Part shown: one piece after another, positions 8,463 to 16,148 of the stretch
How positions within the stretch are numbered: the stretch's first letter is position 1
Layout: the number at the start of each line of letters is the position of its first letter
Source of the DNA: Rhizobiaceae bacterium
GTDB taxonomy: Bacteria; Pseudomonadota; Alphaproteobacteria; Rhizobiales; Rhizobiaceae
Direction of reading: 5' to 3'
Length of the DNA: 41,990 bases
NCBI GenBank assembly: GCA_014238155.1
Contig: JABABQ010000048.1
Coordinates: 1 to 41,990, forward strand
Translations under genes and position numbers: made by a program
The notes under the pieces: model-generated
What the model was told of the DNA's origin: nothing
The model's database searches: none
What the model saw: the letters and a program-made list of their open reading frames with translations, nothing else

Positions 8463-8489
8463 GAACAGTGGCGCCCGTCGCCACTGTTC
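8463..8489 (+). promoter_or_regulatory. Intercistronic stem-loop between rhaS and rhaT
   Basis: GAACAGTGGCG (8463-8473) pairs perfectly with CGCCACTGTTC (8479-8489) around a CCCGT loop, giving an 11-bp stem. No U-run follows, so it is not a classical terminator. Such hairpins after binding-protein genes usually stabilise the upstream mRNA and raise the binding protein above the permease. That role is inferred. Confidence 0.65.
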
Positions 8490-8573
8490 ACGACGCTTGC
8501 CCAATAAAGGTTGGAATCGTTTTCATCCTTCCTATTAAATCGAATTCGACAAAATCGGTGAAGCAGTGATGCT

Positions 8574-10082
8574 ATGAGCGAACCCCTCCTAAGGCTTTCA
8601 AAAATCACCAAAACATTTCCCGGTGTTCGAGCCTTGCACGCAGTCGACCTGGAGCTCTATCCGGGAGAAGTAACCGCGCTGATCGGTGAAAATGGCGCAG
8701 GAAAGTCAACGCTGGTCAAAGCTATGACCGGAATTTATCAGCCCGATGATGGCGAAATATTCTTCGCTGGCCGAAAAGTTACAATGCCAACACCCCATGC
8801 GGCATTTCAGCTGGGCATTACGGCCATTCATCAGGAGACAGTGCTGTTTGACGAACTCACCGTTGCCGAAAATATTTTTCTCGGCCACAGCCCAAAGGGT
8901 CGGTTCAATTTGATCGATTGGCCAAAAATGAATGCCAATGCGCGGCTTCTTCTTGACGATATCGGGGCCAGTCACATAGCCGCGGACATACGTCTTAAAG
9001 ACGTCAGCATCGCCAACAAACATCTGGTCGCGGTGGCCCGCGCCCTGTCTGTCGAAGCCGATGTGGTGATCATGGATGAACCCACCGCTGCCCTGTCACA
9101 CAAAGAAATCGAAGACCTTTTCTCCTTGGTTGAGAAACTCAAGAGTGATGGGAAAGCCATTCTCTTCATCTCCCACAAATTCGATGAAATCTACCGGCTG
9201 GCAGATCGCTATACGGTTTTTCGCGATGGCGAAATGGTGGGCAATGGTGTGCTTGCCGACACCCAACAAAGCCAAATCGTCGAGATGATGGTTGGCCGAT
9301 CTGTTGAGCAGGTTTTTCCGTCGCGCGCCGTTGAGATAGGCCCACCTGTGCTGAACGTGAAAGGATTTAGCCATCCAACTGAATTCGCCGATATTGAATT
9401 CGACCTGCACAAGGGTGAAGTACTTGGATTTTACGGCCTGGTGGGGGCCGGGCGGAGCGAGGTCATGCAGGCCCTGTTTGGCATGACTCCATCCACTTCA
9501 GGAACGATTACATCAAACGGCCAAGTTATCTCTCCCAAATCCCCGGCCGACGCGATCAAGGCGGGTATTGTATATTTGCCGGAGGAAAGGGGAAAGCAGG
9601 GTGTCATACTGGACTTGCCGATCTTCCAGAATATCTCTCTCCCATCGCTGAGCCAGACTTCACGCAACGGGTTCTTGAGAATGGCGCAGGAATTCGAACT
9701 GGCCAGAAATTATGCCTCCCGCCTCGACTTGCGCGCAGCATCGCTGAGCCAGCATGCGGGAACATTGTCGGGTGGCAATCAACAAAAAGTGGTGATTGCA
9801 AAATGGCTGGCGATCCAACCCAACATCATCATCTTGGATGAGCCTACCAAAGGAATTGACATCGGTTCCAAAGCCGCAGTGCACACATTTATGGGAGAGT
9901 TGGTCGAACAGGGGCTCAGCGTCATCATGGTGTCCTCCGAAATTCCAGAGATCTTGGGCATGAGTGACCGGGTGGTTGTGATGCGGGAAGGAAGACTTGC
10001 CGAAGTCTTCGACAATGACAAAAGCCTGACAGCGGAAGCATTGATCCGTTGCGCCGCGGGTATAGGGGAGCAGGCAGCTTGA
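8574..10082 (+). CDS. rhaT: Rhamnose ABC transporter ATP-binding protein (RhaT), two ABC domains
   Basis: A 502-residue protein with two tandem ATPase domains, as in ribose-type importers (RbsA). Domain 1 has Walker A GENGAGKST (38-46) and Walker B VVIMDEPTAAL (about 164-174), with the degenerate signature VSIANKH usual in this class. Domain 2 has the degenerate Walker A GLVGAGRSE (288-296), LSGGNQQ (398-404) and IIILDEPTKGID (about 418-429). It energises the RhaP/RhaQ channel from the cytoplasmic side. Its stop overlaps the rhaP start (TTGA), so translation is coupled. Confidence 0.93.
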   Translation: MSEPLLRLSKITKTFPGVRALHAVDLELYPGEVTALIGENGAGKSTLVKAMTGIYQPDDGEIFFAGRKVTMPTPHAAFQLGITAIHQETVLFDELTVAENIFLGHSPKGRFNLIDWPKMNANARLLLDDIGASHIAADIRLKDVSIANKHLVAVARALSVEADVVIMDEPTAALSHKEIEDLFSLVEKLKSDGKAILFISHKFDEIYRLADRYTVFRDGEMVGNGVLADTQQSQIVEMMVGRSVEQVFPSRAVEIGPPVLNVKGFSHPTEFADIEFDLHKGEVLGFYGLVGAGRSEVMQALFGMTPSTSGTITSNGQVISPKSPADAIKAGIVYLPEERGKQGVILDLPIFQNISLPSLSQTSRNGFLRMAQEFELARNYASRLDLRAASLSQHAGTLSGGNQQKVVIAKWLAIQPNIIILDEPTKGIDIGSKAAVHTFMGELVEQGLSVIMVSSEIPEILGMSDRVVVMREGRLAEVFDNDKSLTAEALIRCAAGIGEQAA

Positions 10083-11059
10083 AAGCCATCACCCGCAATC
10101 ACGAGTTTTGGCTGGCCATCGTTGTCATGTCCATGATCTTGGCCACAGCTCTGCGATCACCGGGCTTTGCGTCGCCTGAAAAACTGGCGGTCATCTTCAA
10201 CGACAGTTCCATGCTGATCATACTGGCACTGGGCCAGATGGTGGTGATCCTGACCCGCTCAATTGACCTATCAATGGCTTCAAATCTCGCCCTTTCGGGA
10301 ATGATTGTTGCGCTGGTCAATGCAGCTTATCCTGAAATTCCGGTACCCGCTCTGATGCTGCTCGCCACATTATGCGGACTTTGCCTCGGCGCTTTCAATG
10401 GAGCGCTGATCTGGTGGATCGGCATACCGTCGATCGTGGTTACTCTCGGAACACTGACGATATACCGCGGATCCATCTTTCTGATCGCTGGTGGCAAGTG
10501 GGTGAACGCCGACCGCTTCTCCGAGGATTTTGTGCAGTATACGCGTATTGAATTTCTCGGATTGCCCGCCCTGTCCTGGTACGCCCTTGCAATTGTGATT
10601 GGCTTTTTTGTTCTCATGACACGAACTACTCTGGGGCGTTCAATATACGCCGTTGGCGTCAATCCCAATGCGGCCCTCTATGCCGGCATCAATATCGGGC
10701 GCACCCAGTTTGTTGCGTTTTGCTTTTCTGGTGCGCTTTCCGGGTTTTGTGGGTACCTATGGGTCTCACGTTACGTGATCGGTTCCGTTGAAGTGGCAAA
10801 AGGTTACGAGCTGACCATTGTAGCTGCTTGCGTCATAGGCGGAATTTCAATTGCAGGTGGCGTTGGGACGGTTGCCGGAGCAGTCTTTGGAGCATTGTTC
10901 CTTGGTGTCATGAGCAATGCTCTGCCAGTGATCGGTGTTTCCCCATTTTGGCAGATGGCAATTTCTGGAGCGGCCATAATTTTGGCCGTGATCATAAATG
11001 CAAGCAGCCAGAAAAAGAGCAGACGATTAATACTGAGATTGGATCAGGACGCATCATGA
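10079..11059 (+). CDS. rhaP: Rhamnose ABC transporter permease (RhaP)
   Basis: A 326-residue integral membrane protein of the ribose/xylose-type BPD_transp_2 family. It shows repeated hydrophobic helices and the family blocks GQMVVILTRSIDLSMASNLA, WWIGIPSIVVTLGTL and GGISIAGGVGTVAGAVFGAL. I place the start at the TTG at 10079, which overlaps the rhaT stop as TTGA and follows GGGGAG. A TTG ten codons upstream lies inside rhaT with no RBS. It pairs with RhaQ to form the transmembrane path for L-rhamnose. Confidence 0.9.
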   Translation: MKAITRNHEFWLAIVVMSMILATALRSPGFASPEKLAVIFNDSSMLIILALGQMVVILTRSIDLSMASNLALSGMIVALVNAAYPEIPVPALMLLATLCGLCLGAFNGALIWWIGIPSIVVTLGTLTIYRGSIFLIAGGKWVNADRFSEDFVQYTRIEFLGLPALSWYALAIVIGFFVLMTRTTLGRSIYAVGVNPNAALYAGINIGRTQFVAFCFSGALSGFCGYLWVSRYVIGSVEVAKGYELTIVAACVIGGISIAGGVGTVAGAVFGALFLGVMSNALPVIGVSPFWQMAISGAAIILAVIINASSQKKSRRLILRLDQDAS

Positions 11060-12057
11060 CAGATACGACCACCCAACCCCGACAAATTGCCGACCGCCTG
11101 ACCAGTCCATTGCACGACGCTGTGTATTCCTGGCCAACATTGTTGCTGTTTGTTGCCGTGGGACTATTCGTGCTGAACACTTTCGCATCCCCCTATTTCC
11201 TATCGCCCTGGGCATTGTCCGACGCGACATTCAATTTCACCGAAAAGGCGATCATTGCTTTCGCCATGGCCCTGTTGATCATCTCCGGAGAAATCGACCT
11301 CTCCGTTGCGGCCATTATTGCGCTCTCTTCAACGATGATGGGGCTGGCGCTGCAATTTGGCGTGGATACACCAACACTTGTTTTGATAGGCAGTTTAACC
11401 GGCGTGGCGTGCGGGGCCTTCAACGGGCTTCTTGTCACGGGTCTCGGGCTGCCTTCGATTGTCGTCACCATTGGTACGATGAGTTTCTTTCGCGGAATCT
11501 CATTTATGATTTTGGGAGACAAGGCGTTTAACGGCTATCCGCCAAGCTTCGCCTATTTCGGTCAGGGTTATGTCTGGTGGGTGATATCGTTTGAATTCGT
11601 GCTGTTTGTCATCGTGGCTTTGGCTTATTATGTTGTGTTGCATCGCACCAACTTTGGCCGCCACGTATTTGCAATTGGCAACAATCCGGTCGCGGCCCAG
11701 TTTTCAGGTGTTCGGGTGGCGCGGGTAAAGTTCCTTCTGTTCTGCCTGGTCGGGCTGATGTCTGGAATTGCGGCAGTTCTGCTCACATCCCGCTTGGGCT
11801 CAACTCGTCCCTCCATTGCCCAGGGGTGGGAGCTGGAAGTCATTACTATGGTGGTGTTGGGTGGTGTTGCAATTCTGGGTGGGTCCGGGACGATTCAGGG
11901 GGTTTTTGTGGCGGCTTTTGTGATGGGATTGATCAGTTTTGGTCTCGGTCTTTTGAATGTTCCCGGGATCGTGATGTCGATATTCATTGGTGGCTTGCTG
12001 ATCATTGTCATAGCCCTTCCGATTTTGGCAAATAAAGTTAGGGAGAGCCGGGCATGA
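11056..12057 (+). CDS. rhaQ: Rhamnose ABC transporter permease (RhaQ)
   Basis: A 333-residue membrane permease of the same family as RhaP. It has a charged N-terminus, many helices and the blocks ALLIISGEIDLSVAAIIALS, GLGLPSIVVTIGTMSFFRGI and VVLGGVAILGGSGTIQGVF. The ATG overlaps the rhaP stop as ATGA. Two different permeases with one fused ATPase and one binding protein is the arrangement known for the rhizobial rhamnose transporter. Confidence 0.92.
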   Translation: MTDTTTQPRQIADRLTSPLHDAVYSWPTLLLFVAVGLFVLNTFASPYFLSPWALSDATFNFTEKAIIAFAMALLIISGEIDLSVAAIIALSSTMMGLALQFGVDTPTLVLIGSLTGVACGAFNGLLVTGLGLPSIVVTIGTMSFFRGISFMILGDKAFNGYPPSFAYFGQGYVWWVISFEFVLFVIVALAYYVVLHRTNFGRHVFAIGNNPVAAQFSGVRVARVKFLLFCLVGLMSGIAAVLLTSRLGSTRPSIAQGWELEVITMVVLGGVAILGGSGTIQGVFVAAFVMGLISFGLGLLNVPGIVMSIFIGGLLIIVIALPILANKVRESRA

Positions 12058-12383
12058 GCAAACGCCAGGCAGAAAAAATTGCTTTCAAGATGCATCTCCA
12101 CCCGGGCCAGGCAGAAGAATACAAGCGACGACACGACGAGATACCCGATGCTCTTACCGAATTGTTGAGAAACGCCGGGATCAGCGATTATTCCATATTT
12201 TTGGACGAAGAAACCAGCACGCTTTTTGGCGTTTTGTGGCGCAGTCACGATCACACAATGAACCAGTTACCTGATTCATCTGTAATGCAATCCTGGTGGG
12301 AACATATGGCGGATATTATGAAGACTGGCGACGGTAACGTTCCCCTGTCCGCAGATCTGAAACCTGTCTTCCACCTGGAGTGA
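12054..12383 (+). CDS. rhaU: L-rhamnose mutarotase (RhaU/RhaM)
   Basis: A 109-residue protein with the RhaM dimeric alpha/beta-barrel pattern: FKMHLHPGQAEEYKRRHDEI near the start (Tyr23 and His27 are candidate catalytic residues), SIFLDEETSTLFGVL in the middle and the WW pair in MQSWWEHMADIM. It interconverts alpha- and beta-anomers of L-rhamnose to feed the isomerase. The ATG overlaps the rhaQ stop (ATGA), and its own stop overlaps the region just before rhaK. Confidence 0.95.
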   Translation: MSKRQAEKIAFKMHLHPGQAEEYKRRHDEIPDALTELLRNAGISDYSIFLDEETSTLFGVLWRSHDHTMNQLPDSSVMQSWWEHMADIMKTGDGNVPLSADLKPVFHLE

Positions 12384-12388
12384 TCCGC

Positions 12389-13768
12389 ATGGATGACAAA
12401 CAGCACGTTGCAGTAATCGATATAGGCAAGACTAATGTCAAACTGGCGCTGATCGAGTTGGAAAGCCTCGCCGAAGTTGCGGTATTGACGCAATCCAATC
12501 CCGTGTTGCCGGGCCCTCCCTATCCGCATTTTGATGTTGAATGCCTTTGGAACTTTATCGTGACGGGGCTGTCGCAGTTTCAAATTATGGAGACCATCAG
12601 TGCCATAACCGTAACGACCCATGGTGCCAGTGCGGTTCTGCTCGATGGTGAAGGGAGGCTGGCAGCTCCAATTCTCGACTACGAACATGATGGTCCTGAT
12701 GGCCTTGCAGCAAAATATGATGACGTGAGGCCTGATTTTGAGGAATCCGGCTCACCCCGCCTTCCAGTTGGTTTGAATCTTGGTGCGCAGATCTTCTGGT
12801 TGTTTGAGACTTTCCCCGACACCAAAGCCAAAACCAGATTTGTTGTCACCTATCCTCAATATTGGGTTGCAAGACTGACGGGCATCGTGCGCAATGAAGT
12901 CACTTCGCTGGGATGTCACACTGATTTGTGGTGTCCGAAGAAGGGCTGCTATTCGACTATGGTCGACAGGTTGGGGTGGCTCGCACTGATGCCCCGCCTG
13001 TGTCGACCAAACGAATGTATTGGACCAATTCACACCGCTGTGGCCGAGCAGACGGGCCTGTCCAAACAGACATCTGTCTATGGTGGTATCCACGATTCAA
13101 ACGCTTCCTTATATCCCCACTTGCTGAACCGGGCATCGCCGTTTTCCGTCGTTTCAACCGGCACCTGGGTTGTGTGCATGGCGATCGGAGGCAAGCCGGT
13201 AACACTCGACCCGACGCGCGATACGCTGATCAACGTAAACGGATTTGGGCAACCGGTCCTGTCTTCACGGTTTATGGGGGGGCGTGAATTTGAAATGTTG
13301 ATGGGAGAGAAATCACAGCTCTTTCAACTGGATGAGGTCAAACGGGTACTTGAAGAAAAATTGATGTTGATGCCGTCCGTTGAGCCCGGATCAGGGCCTT
13401 ATCAAGGGCGAAAGCACCGATGGATTGAAGGCCAACAAACCTGGTCGGATGGAGAAAGATTTGTCGCAGCCAGTTTCTATCTTGCCCTTATGACCGCCAC
13501 CTGCCTGGATCTCATTGGAGCCGCAGGTGAGACCATCGTTGAAGGACCGTTTTCGAAAAATGCGCTATTTTGCGACATGCTGGCTGCGGCAACAGGCGGT
13601 CAGGTCATAGCGACGTCAGGTACCGGAACCAGCGCTGGTGCCGCTCTTCTAACAGCAGCAGGCCAGACATCGGAATCCCTGATAACGGCAACAACGGTTA
13701 CCGGAACTCCGAAACATTCAGTTTACGCTAATATCTGGCGATCCTTCGTCGATGCATCCAAGTCCTAA
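12389..13768 (+). CDS. rhaK: Rhamnulokinase/sugar kinase (RhaK), FGGY family
   Basis: A 459-residue FGGY-type carbohydrate kinase. The N-terminal phosphate loop is VAVIDIGKTNVKLALIELE, and a second ATPase-fold region contains SVVSTGTWVVCMAIGGKPV and ATSGTGTSAGAALL. It phosphorylates L-rhamnulose to rhamnulose-1-phosphate for RhaD. In Rhizobium leguminosarum the kinase is also needed for rhamnose uptake. A GTG at 12380 overlaps the rhaU stop, but the ATG at 12389 has GGAG at good spacing, so I prefer it. Last gene of rhaRSTPQUK. Confidence 0.9.
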   Translation: MDDKQHVAVIDIGKTNVKLALIELESLAEVAVLTQSNPVLPGPPYPHFDVECLWNFIVTGLSQFQIMETISAITVTTHGASAVLLDGEGRLAAPILDYEHDGPDGLAAKYDDVRPDFEESGSPRLPVGLNLGAQIFWLFETFPDTKAKTRFVVTYPQYWVARLTGIVRNEVTSLGCHTDLWCPKKGCYSTMVDRLGWLALMPRLCRPNECIGPIHTAVAEQTGLSKQTSVYGGIHDSNASLYPHLLNRASPFSVVSTGTWVVCMAIGGKPVTLDPTRDTLINVNGFGQPVLSSRFMGGREFEMLMGEKSQLFQLDEVKRVLEEKLMLMPSVEPGSGPYQGRKHRWIEGQQTWSDGERFVAASFYLALMTATCLDLIGAAGETIVEGPFSKNALFCDMLAAATGGQVIATSGTGTSAGAALLTAAGQTSESLITATTVTGTPKHSVYANIWRSFVDASKS

Positions 13769-14214
13769 CGAAACGAATTGTTTTGTCGCATACCGGCCAA
13801 TCTACTAAGCCGAAGTCATGGAGTTGTCCGTTGTGCTGACACCCCAAGCTGGATTTCGACTTCACTTCAAATGGCTGCTTTCGTAAATATCGGCGGAAAA
13901 GGCAATTCTGGCTCAACGGCTGGCCTGGGCCGTTGGTCCTTATTCTCCCAGTTTCCAATCTCTATCTGACAAAAAAATATTTCATTGGGCTCGGAACGAA
14001 GTGTCTGTGGCGGTAGTTATTATTCCCGTCATTTGGCAATAATATTGAGCGTCCGTGCTGGAAATTCCTTACACAAAGCTCAAGTCGATTGTTCGTAACC
14101 TGGAAGTTTTGAGATAGTCTCACTCTTAAGACCGCCCACGGCTCGGCTCTGGACCAAAATCAAATTGATTGTTAGCTTTGCTGATACGGGGCATCTAAAA
14201 TGTGGAGGTCAAAA
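13769..14214. other. Non-coding gap downstream of rhaK
   Basis: No ORF here looks like a protein. The only structure I can support is the small hairpin at 13914-13935. The promoter of the secreted protein at 14215 must lie in the second half, but I see no clear -35/-10 pair. Confidence 0.5.
13914..13935 (+). terminator. Possible terminator of the rha operon
   Basis: CAACGGC (13914-13920) pairs with GCCGTTG (13929-13935) around TGGCCTGG, followed by a moderately T-rich stretch (GTCCTTATTCT). It lies 145 bases after rhaK. The T-run is broken, so this is a weak call. Confidence 0.3.
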
Positions 14215-14694
14215 ATGACCAGGATTGGGATGGCAGCGGCTGCTGTAGTAGCTGGAATAACAAGCGCAAGCGCGGCGGAAAGCTTCAATATTGGCGGAGT
14301 GGGCAAGGGCACCAACGAAACAATGATGGAAATTGTTGGTGATGGTCACATGCTTTTGAACACCGTCAGCACATATGAAAGTTTTGAAAGCTCCGATGCC
14401 AGTAACCCGTTTAAGAATATGAGCGGCAAATGCTGGGGAGCGGTTGAAATAAAGGTCCCAAGCGCATCAGGTCACGGCAATTGCGTATTCACCGACACGT
14501 CAGGTGACAAGAATTACAATATGTGGACGGCGAAAGGATTGGCCAAAGGTGGCGCATTGGTTGGCACATGGGCGCTGATTGGTGGTACCGGGAAATACAA
14601 AAATGCCAGCGGCGGCGGTACATTCCACTCCGTGACAGACAGAAAAGCCGGTACATTCGTAAACACCGTTTCCGGCGCGCTGATAGTCAAATAA
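14215..14694 (+). CDS. Secreted small protein, possible allene-oxide-cyclase-barrel-like fold
   Basis: A 159-residue protein with a signal peptide (MTRIGMAAAAVVAGITSASA, cleavage about residue 20). The mature part is Gly/Lys-rich and beta-like; its C-terminal half contains GTWALIGGTGKYKNASGGGT and a repeat-like GTF.SVT.RKAGTF. The phrase GGTGKY..ASGGG resembles bacterial AOC-barrel-like secreted proteins, but this is only a fold guess. Two cysteines (in GKCWGAVE and GNCVFTD) could form a disulfide in the periplasm. The start at 14215 has GGAGG six bases upstream; the in-frame ATG at 14200 would place the RBS inside the gene. Function is unknown. Confidence 0.65.
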   Translation: MTRIGMAAAAVVAGITSASAAESFNIGGVGKGTNETMMEIVGDGHMLLNTVSTYESFESSDASNPFKNMSGKCWGAVEIKVPSASGHGNCVFTDTSGDKNYNMWTAKGLAKGGALVGTWALIGGTGKYKNASGGGTFHSVTDRKAGTFVNTVSGALIVK

Positions 14695-14995
14695 CTGGCA
14701 TCGATTGATGAGCGAGAATGGTGGCGACGGTCAGGGTGTTTCTGTCCGCGCCACGGACATTTATGTATAGCCATTTCGGAAACAGTGTGCAGAGAAATTG
14801 TCGGGCTTTTCTTCACCGCAATTTCCGCGGGCCTGCGCGCATTTGCTATCGCATCAACACCACGTACTGCATTTCTGGTTGCGCGGTATCTTCCATCATA
14901 ATTGCAAATCGGTGAAAGTTGAGTTTTTCACATCAACCCTGCCCAAACCAATTAACGCGCCAGCCAAGCCAGACAGCCAGCAAAGCAAGCGTTAT

Positions 14996-15138
14996 GGCCA
15001 ATTTTTGGCCGATTCAATTAAATGAACAACCACTCTTGCCAGAGGCCTGGGGTTTGGTTATGTTACCTGCGGCAATATGCCGCTGTTTGAAGTAAAATCC
15101 GGTTCCCAGTTTGCGATTTGGGGCCGGATTTTTTTTTG
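14996..15138 (+). ncRNA. Candidate small RNA (three hairpins ending in a terminator)
   Basis: Three hairpins follow each other: GGCCAA-TTT-TTGGCC (14996-15010), GCGGCA-ATA-TGCCGC (15069-15083) and the terminator stem (15095-15133). There is no ORF between the upstream secreted-protein gene and this terminator. The 5-prime end is unknown and no promoter was identified, so this is a speculative call. Confidence 0.25.
15095..15138 (+). terminator. Intrinsic (rho-independent) terminator
   Basis: AAATCCGG then TTCCC (15095-15107) pairs with GGGGCCGGATTT (15120-15131), followed by a run of nine to ten T residues. This is the strongest terminator in the window. It belongs either to a long 3-prime UTR of the gene ending at 14694 or to an unannotated RNA. 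Confidence 0.75.
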
Positions 15139-15546
15139 TCTTCCGCCGAGACAATTGCTTTAATATCCCTCGGTAAAGCGGCTGTTGGTCGATGGCGGTC
15201 GACCCTAACTCCCTGTATTTATGGCTATTTTACACCGTCCAGAGAGTTTGTAGACCATGGAACAGAAATACCCATGGGGAAGTTAAATCACTATACTCGG
15301 GTTATTGGGTGCAGGCCAGCCAAATATGCGGTTGAAATCCACCAAAACGGCTTGGCCGGCCGCTCATTATGCAAAATCAAGTGAGGTGCCATACTCTCCG
15401 CGTCTGCCTTGTGCTCAAGACTAATAACCGAAGGATGATGGTTGCATTGGACATGCGGGCGTGGGCAGGTCAGGTTTGTTTCAAAGTTGGCCTGGGTTGG
15501 GATTATGTAACAATCTTGACCCAAAGAAGGTGGAAGATTTACTCCC

Positions 15547-16110
15547 ATGAGAATCACTCGATTAATGCCTGGAACTTCGATTGCCGCGATGCTCTTAATG
15601 GCGTTTTCTGTGGGATTGGCGATAGCAGAAGAGACACAATTATCTCAGCGGGCCGGCCCACGACCCCAAACCACCCCGAACGTTCCTCATGTCCAAATAG
15701 GGGTTAGGTCGGCACCCAAGATCAATGCTGAATTGTTACGGAGGGTATCCATGTTACCCGGTGTGGAAATACGTCCAACCGTCGTTTCATTGCCGGGTGC
15801 AAAGGGATTCTGGCTAAATCAGAATCTGCAACTCGCTCACCCAGAGGTCATTGTTGGAGGGCGCGAATTTGCCCACGTTCACCCTGATGGCAGTTTGCAT
15901 GCCTCGCTTTCACCTGAACGCTCCCGCGAAGCTGTGAGCACGGGTTGGGCGGTTCGCCATCCGTGGGCAGATCAAAGACAGGGATGGGATGGGTTTGTGA
16001 TGCTGTATACACCAAAATCAATGGAAGAGCTCGGCACCGTATTTCAACTCGTTGTTGATTCCTACAACTTTGTCACCGGGCAAAACCTCCAAGCGTCAGA
16101 CTACAGATAG
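15547..16110 (+). CDS. Luciferase-family (DUF5519) secreted protein
   Basis: A 187-residue protein with an N-terminal signal sequence (hydrophobic AAMLLMAFSVGLAIA, cleavage near residue 27). The mature domain contains PGVEIRPTVVSLPGAKGFWL, GGREFAHVHPDGSLHASLSP, WAVRHPW and GFVMLYTPKSMEEL...VVDSYNFVTG. These are the conserved blocks of the small family named luciferase family / DUF5519. Despite the name, no light-emitting role is shown for such bacterial members. The His pair in AHVHPDGSLHA is the obvious candidate functional site. The gene stands alone and converges on the cyclase gene at 16149. Confidence 0.75.
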   Translation: MRITRLMPGTSIAAMLLMAFSVGLAIAEETQLSQRAGPRPQTTPNVPHVQIGVRSAPKINAELLRRVSMLPGVEIRPTVVSLPGAKGFWLNQNLQLAHPEVIVGGREFAHVHPDGSLHASLSPERSREAVSTGWAVRHPWADQRQGWDGFVMLYTPKSMEELGTVFQLVVDSYNFVTGQNLQASDYR

Positions 16111-16148
16111 ACCTGCAGCACCGAACCGGCAGTTGCTCGATAAAAGTG

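Larger units (their letters stand above)
14695..15546. other. Long non-coding gap with hairpins and a strong terminator
   Basis: The 852-base gap contains no ORF with protein-like sequence or a good RBS. It does contain three hairpins at 14996-15010, 15069-15083 and 15095-15138, the last an intrinsic terminator 400 bases beyond the nearest upstream gene. This leaves room for a small RNA gene. The second half (15140-15546) shows nothing I can support apart from space for the promoter of the next gene. Confidence 0.5.

Noticed and set aside
15118-15384. An 88-residue plus-strand ORF in the long gap
   Set aside because: It starts inside the terminator T-run region, has no RBS and no protein-like pattern.
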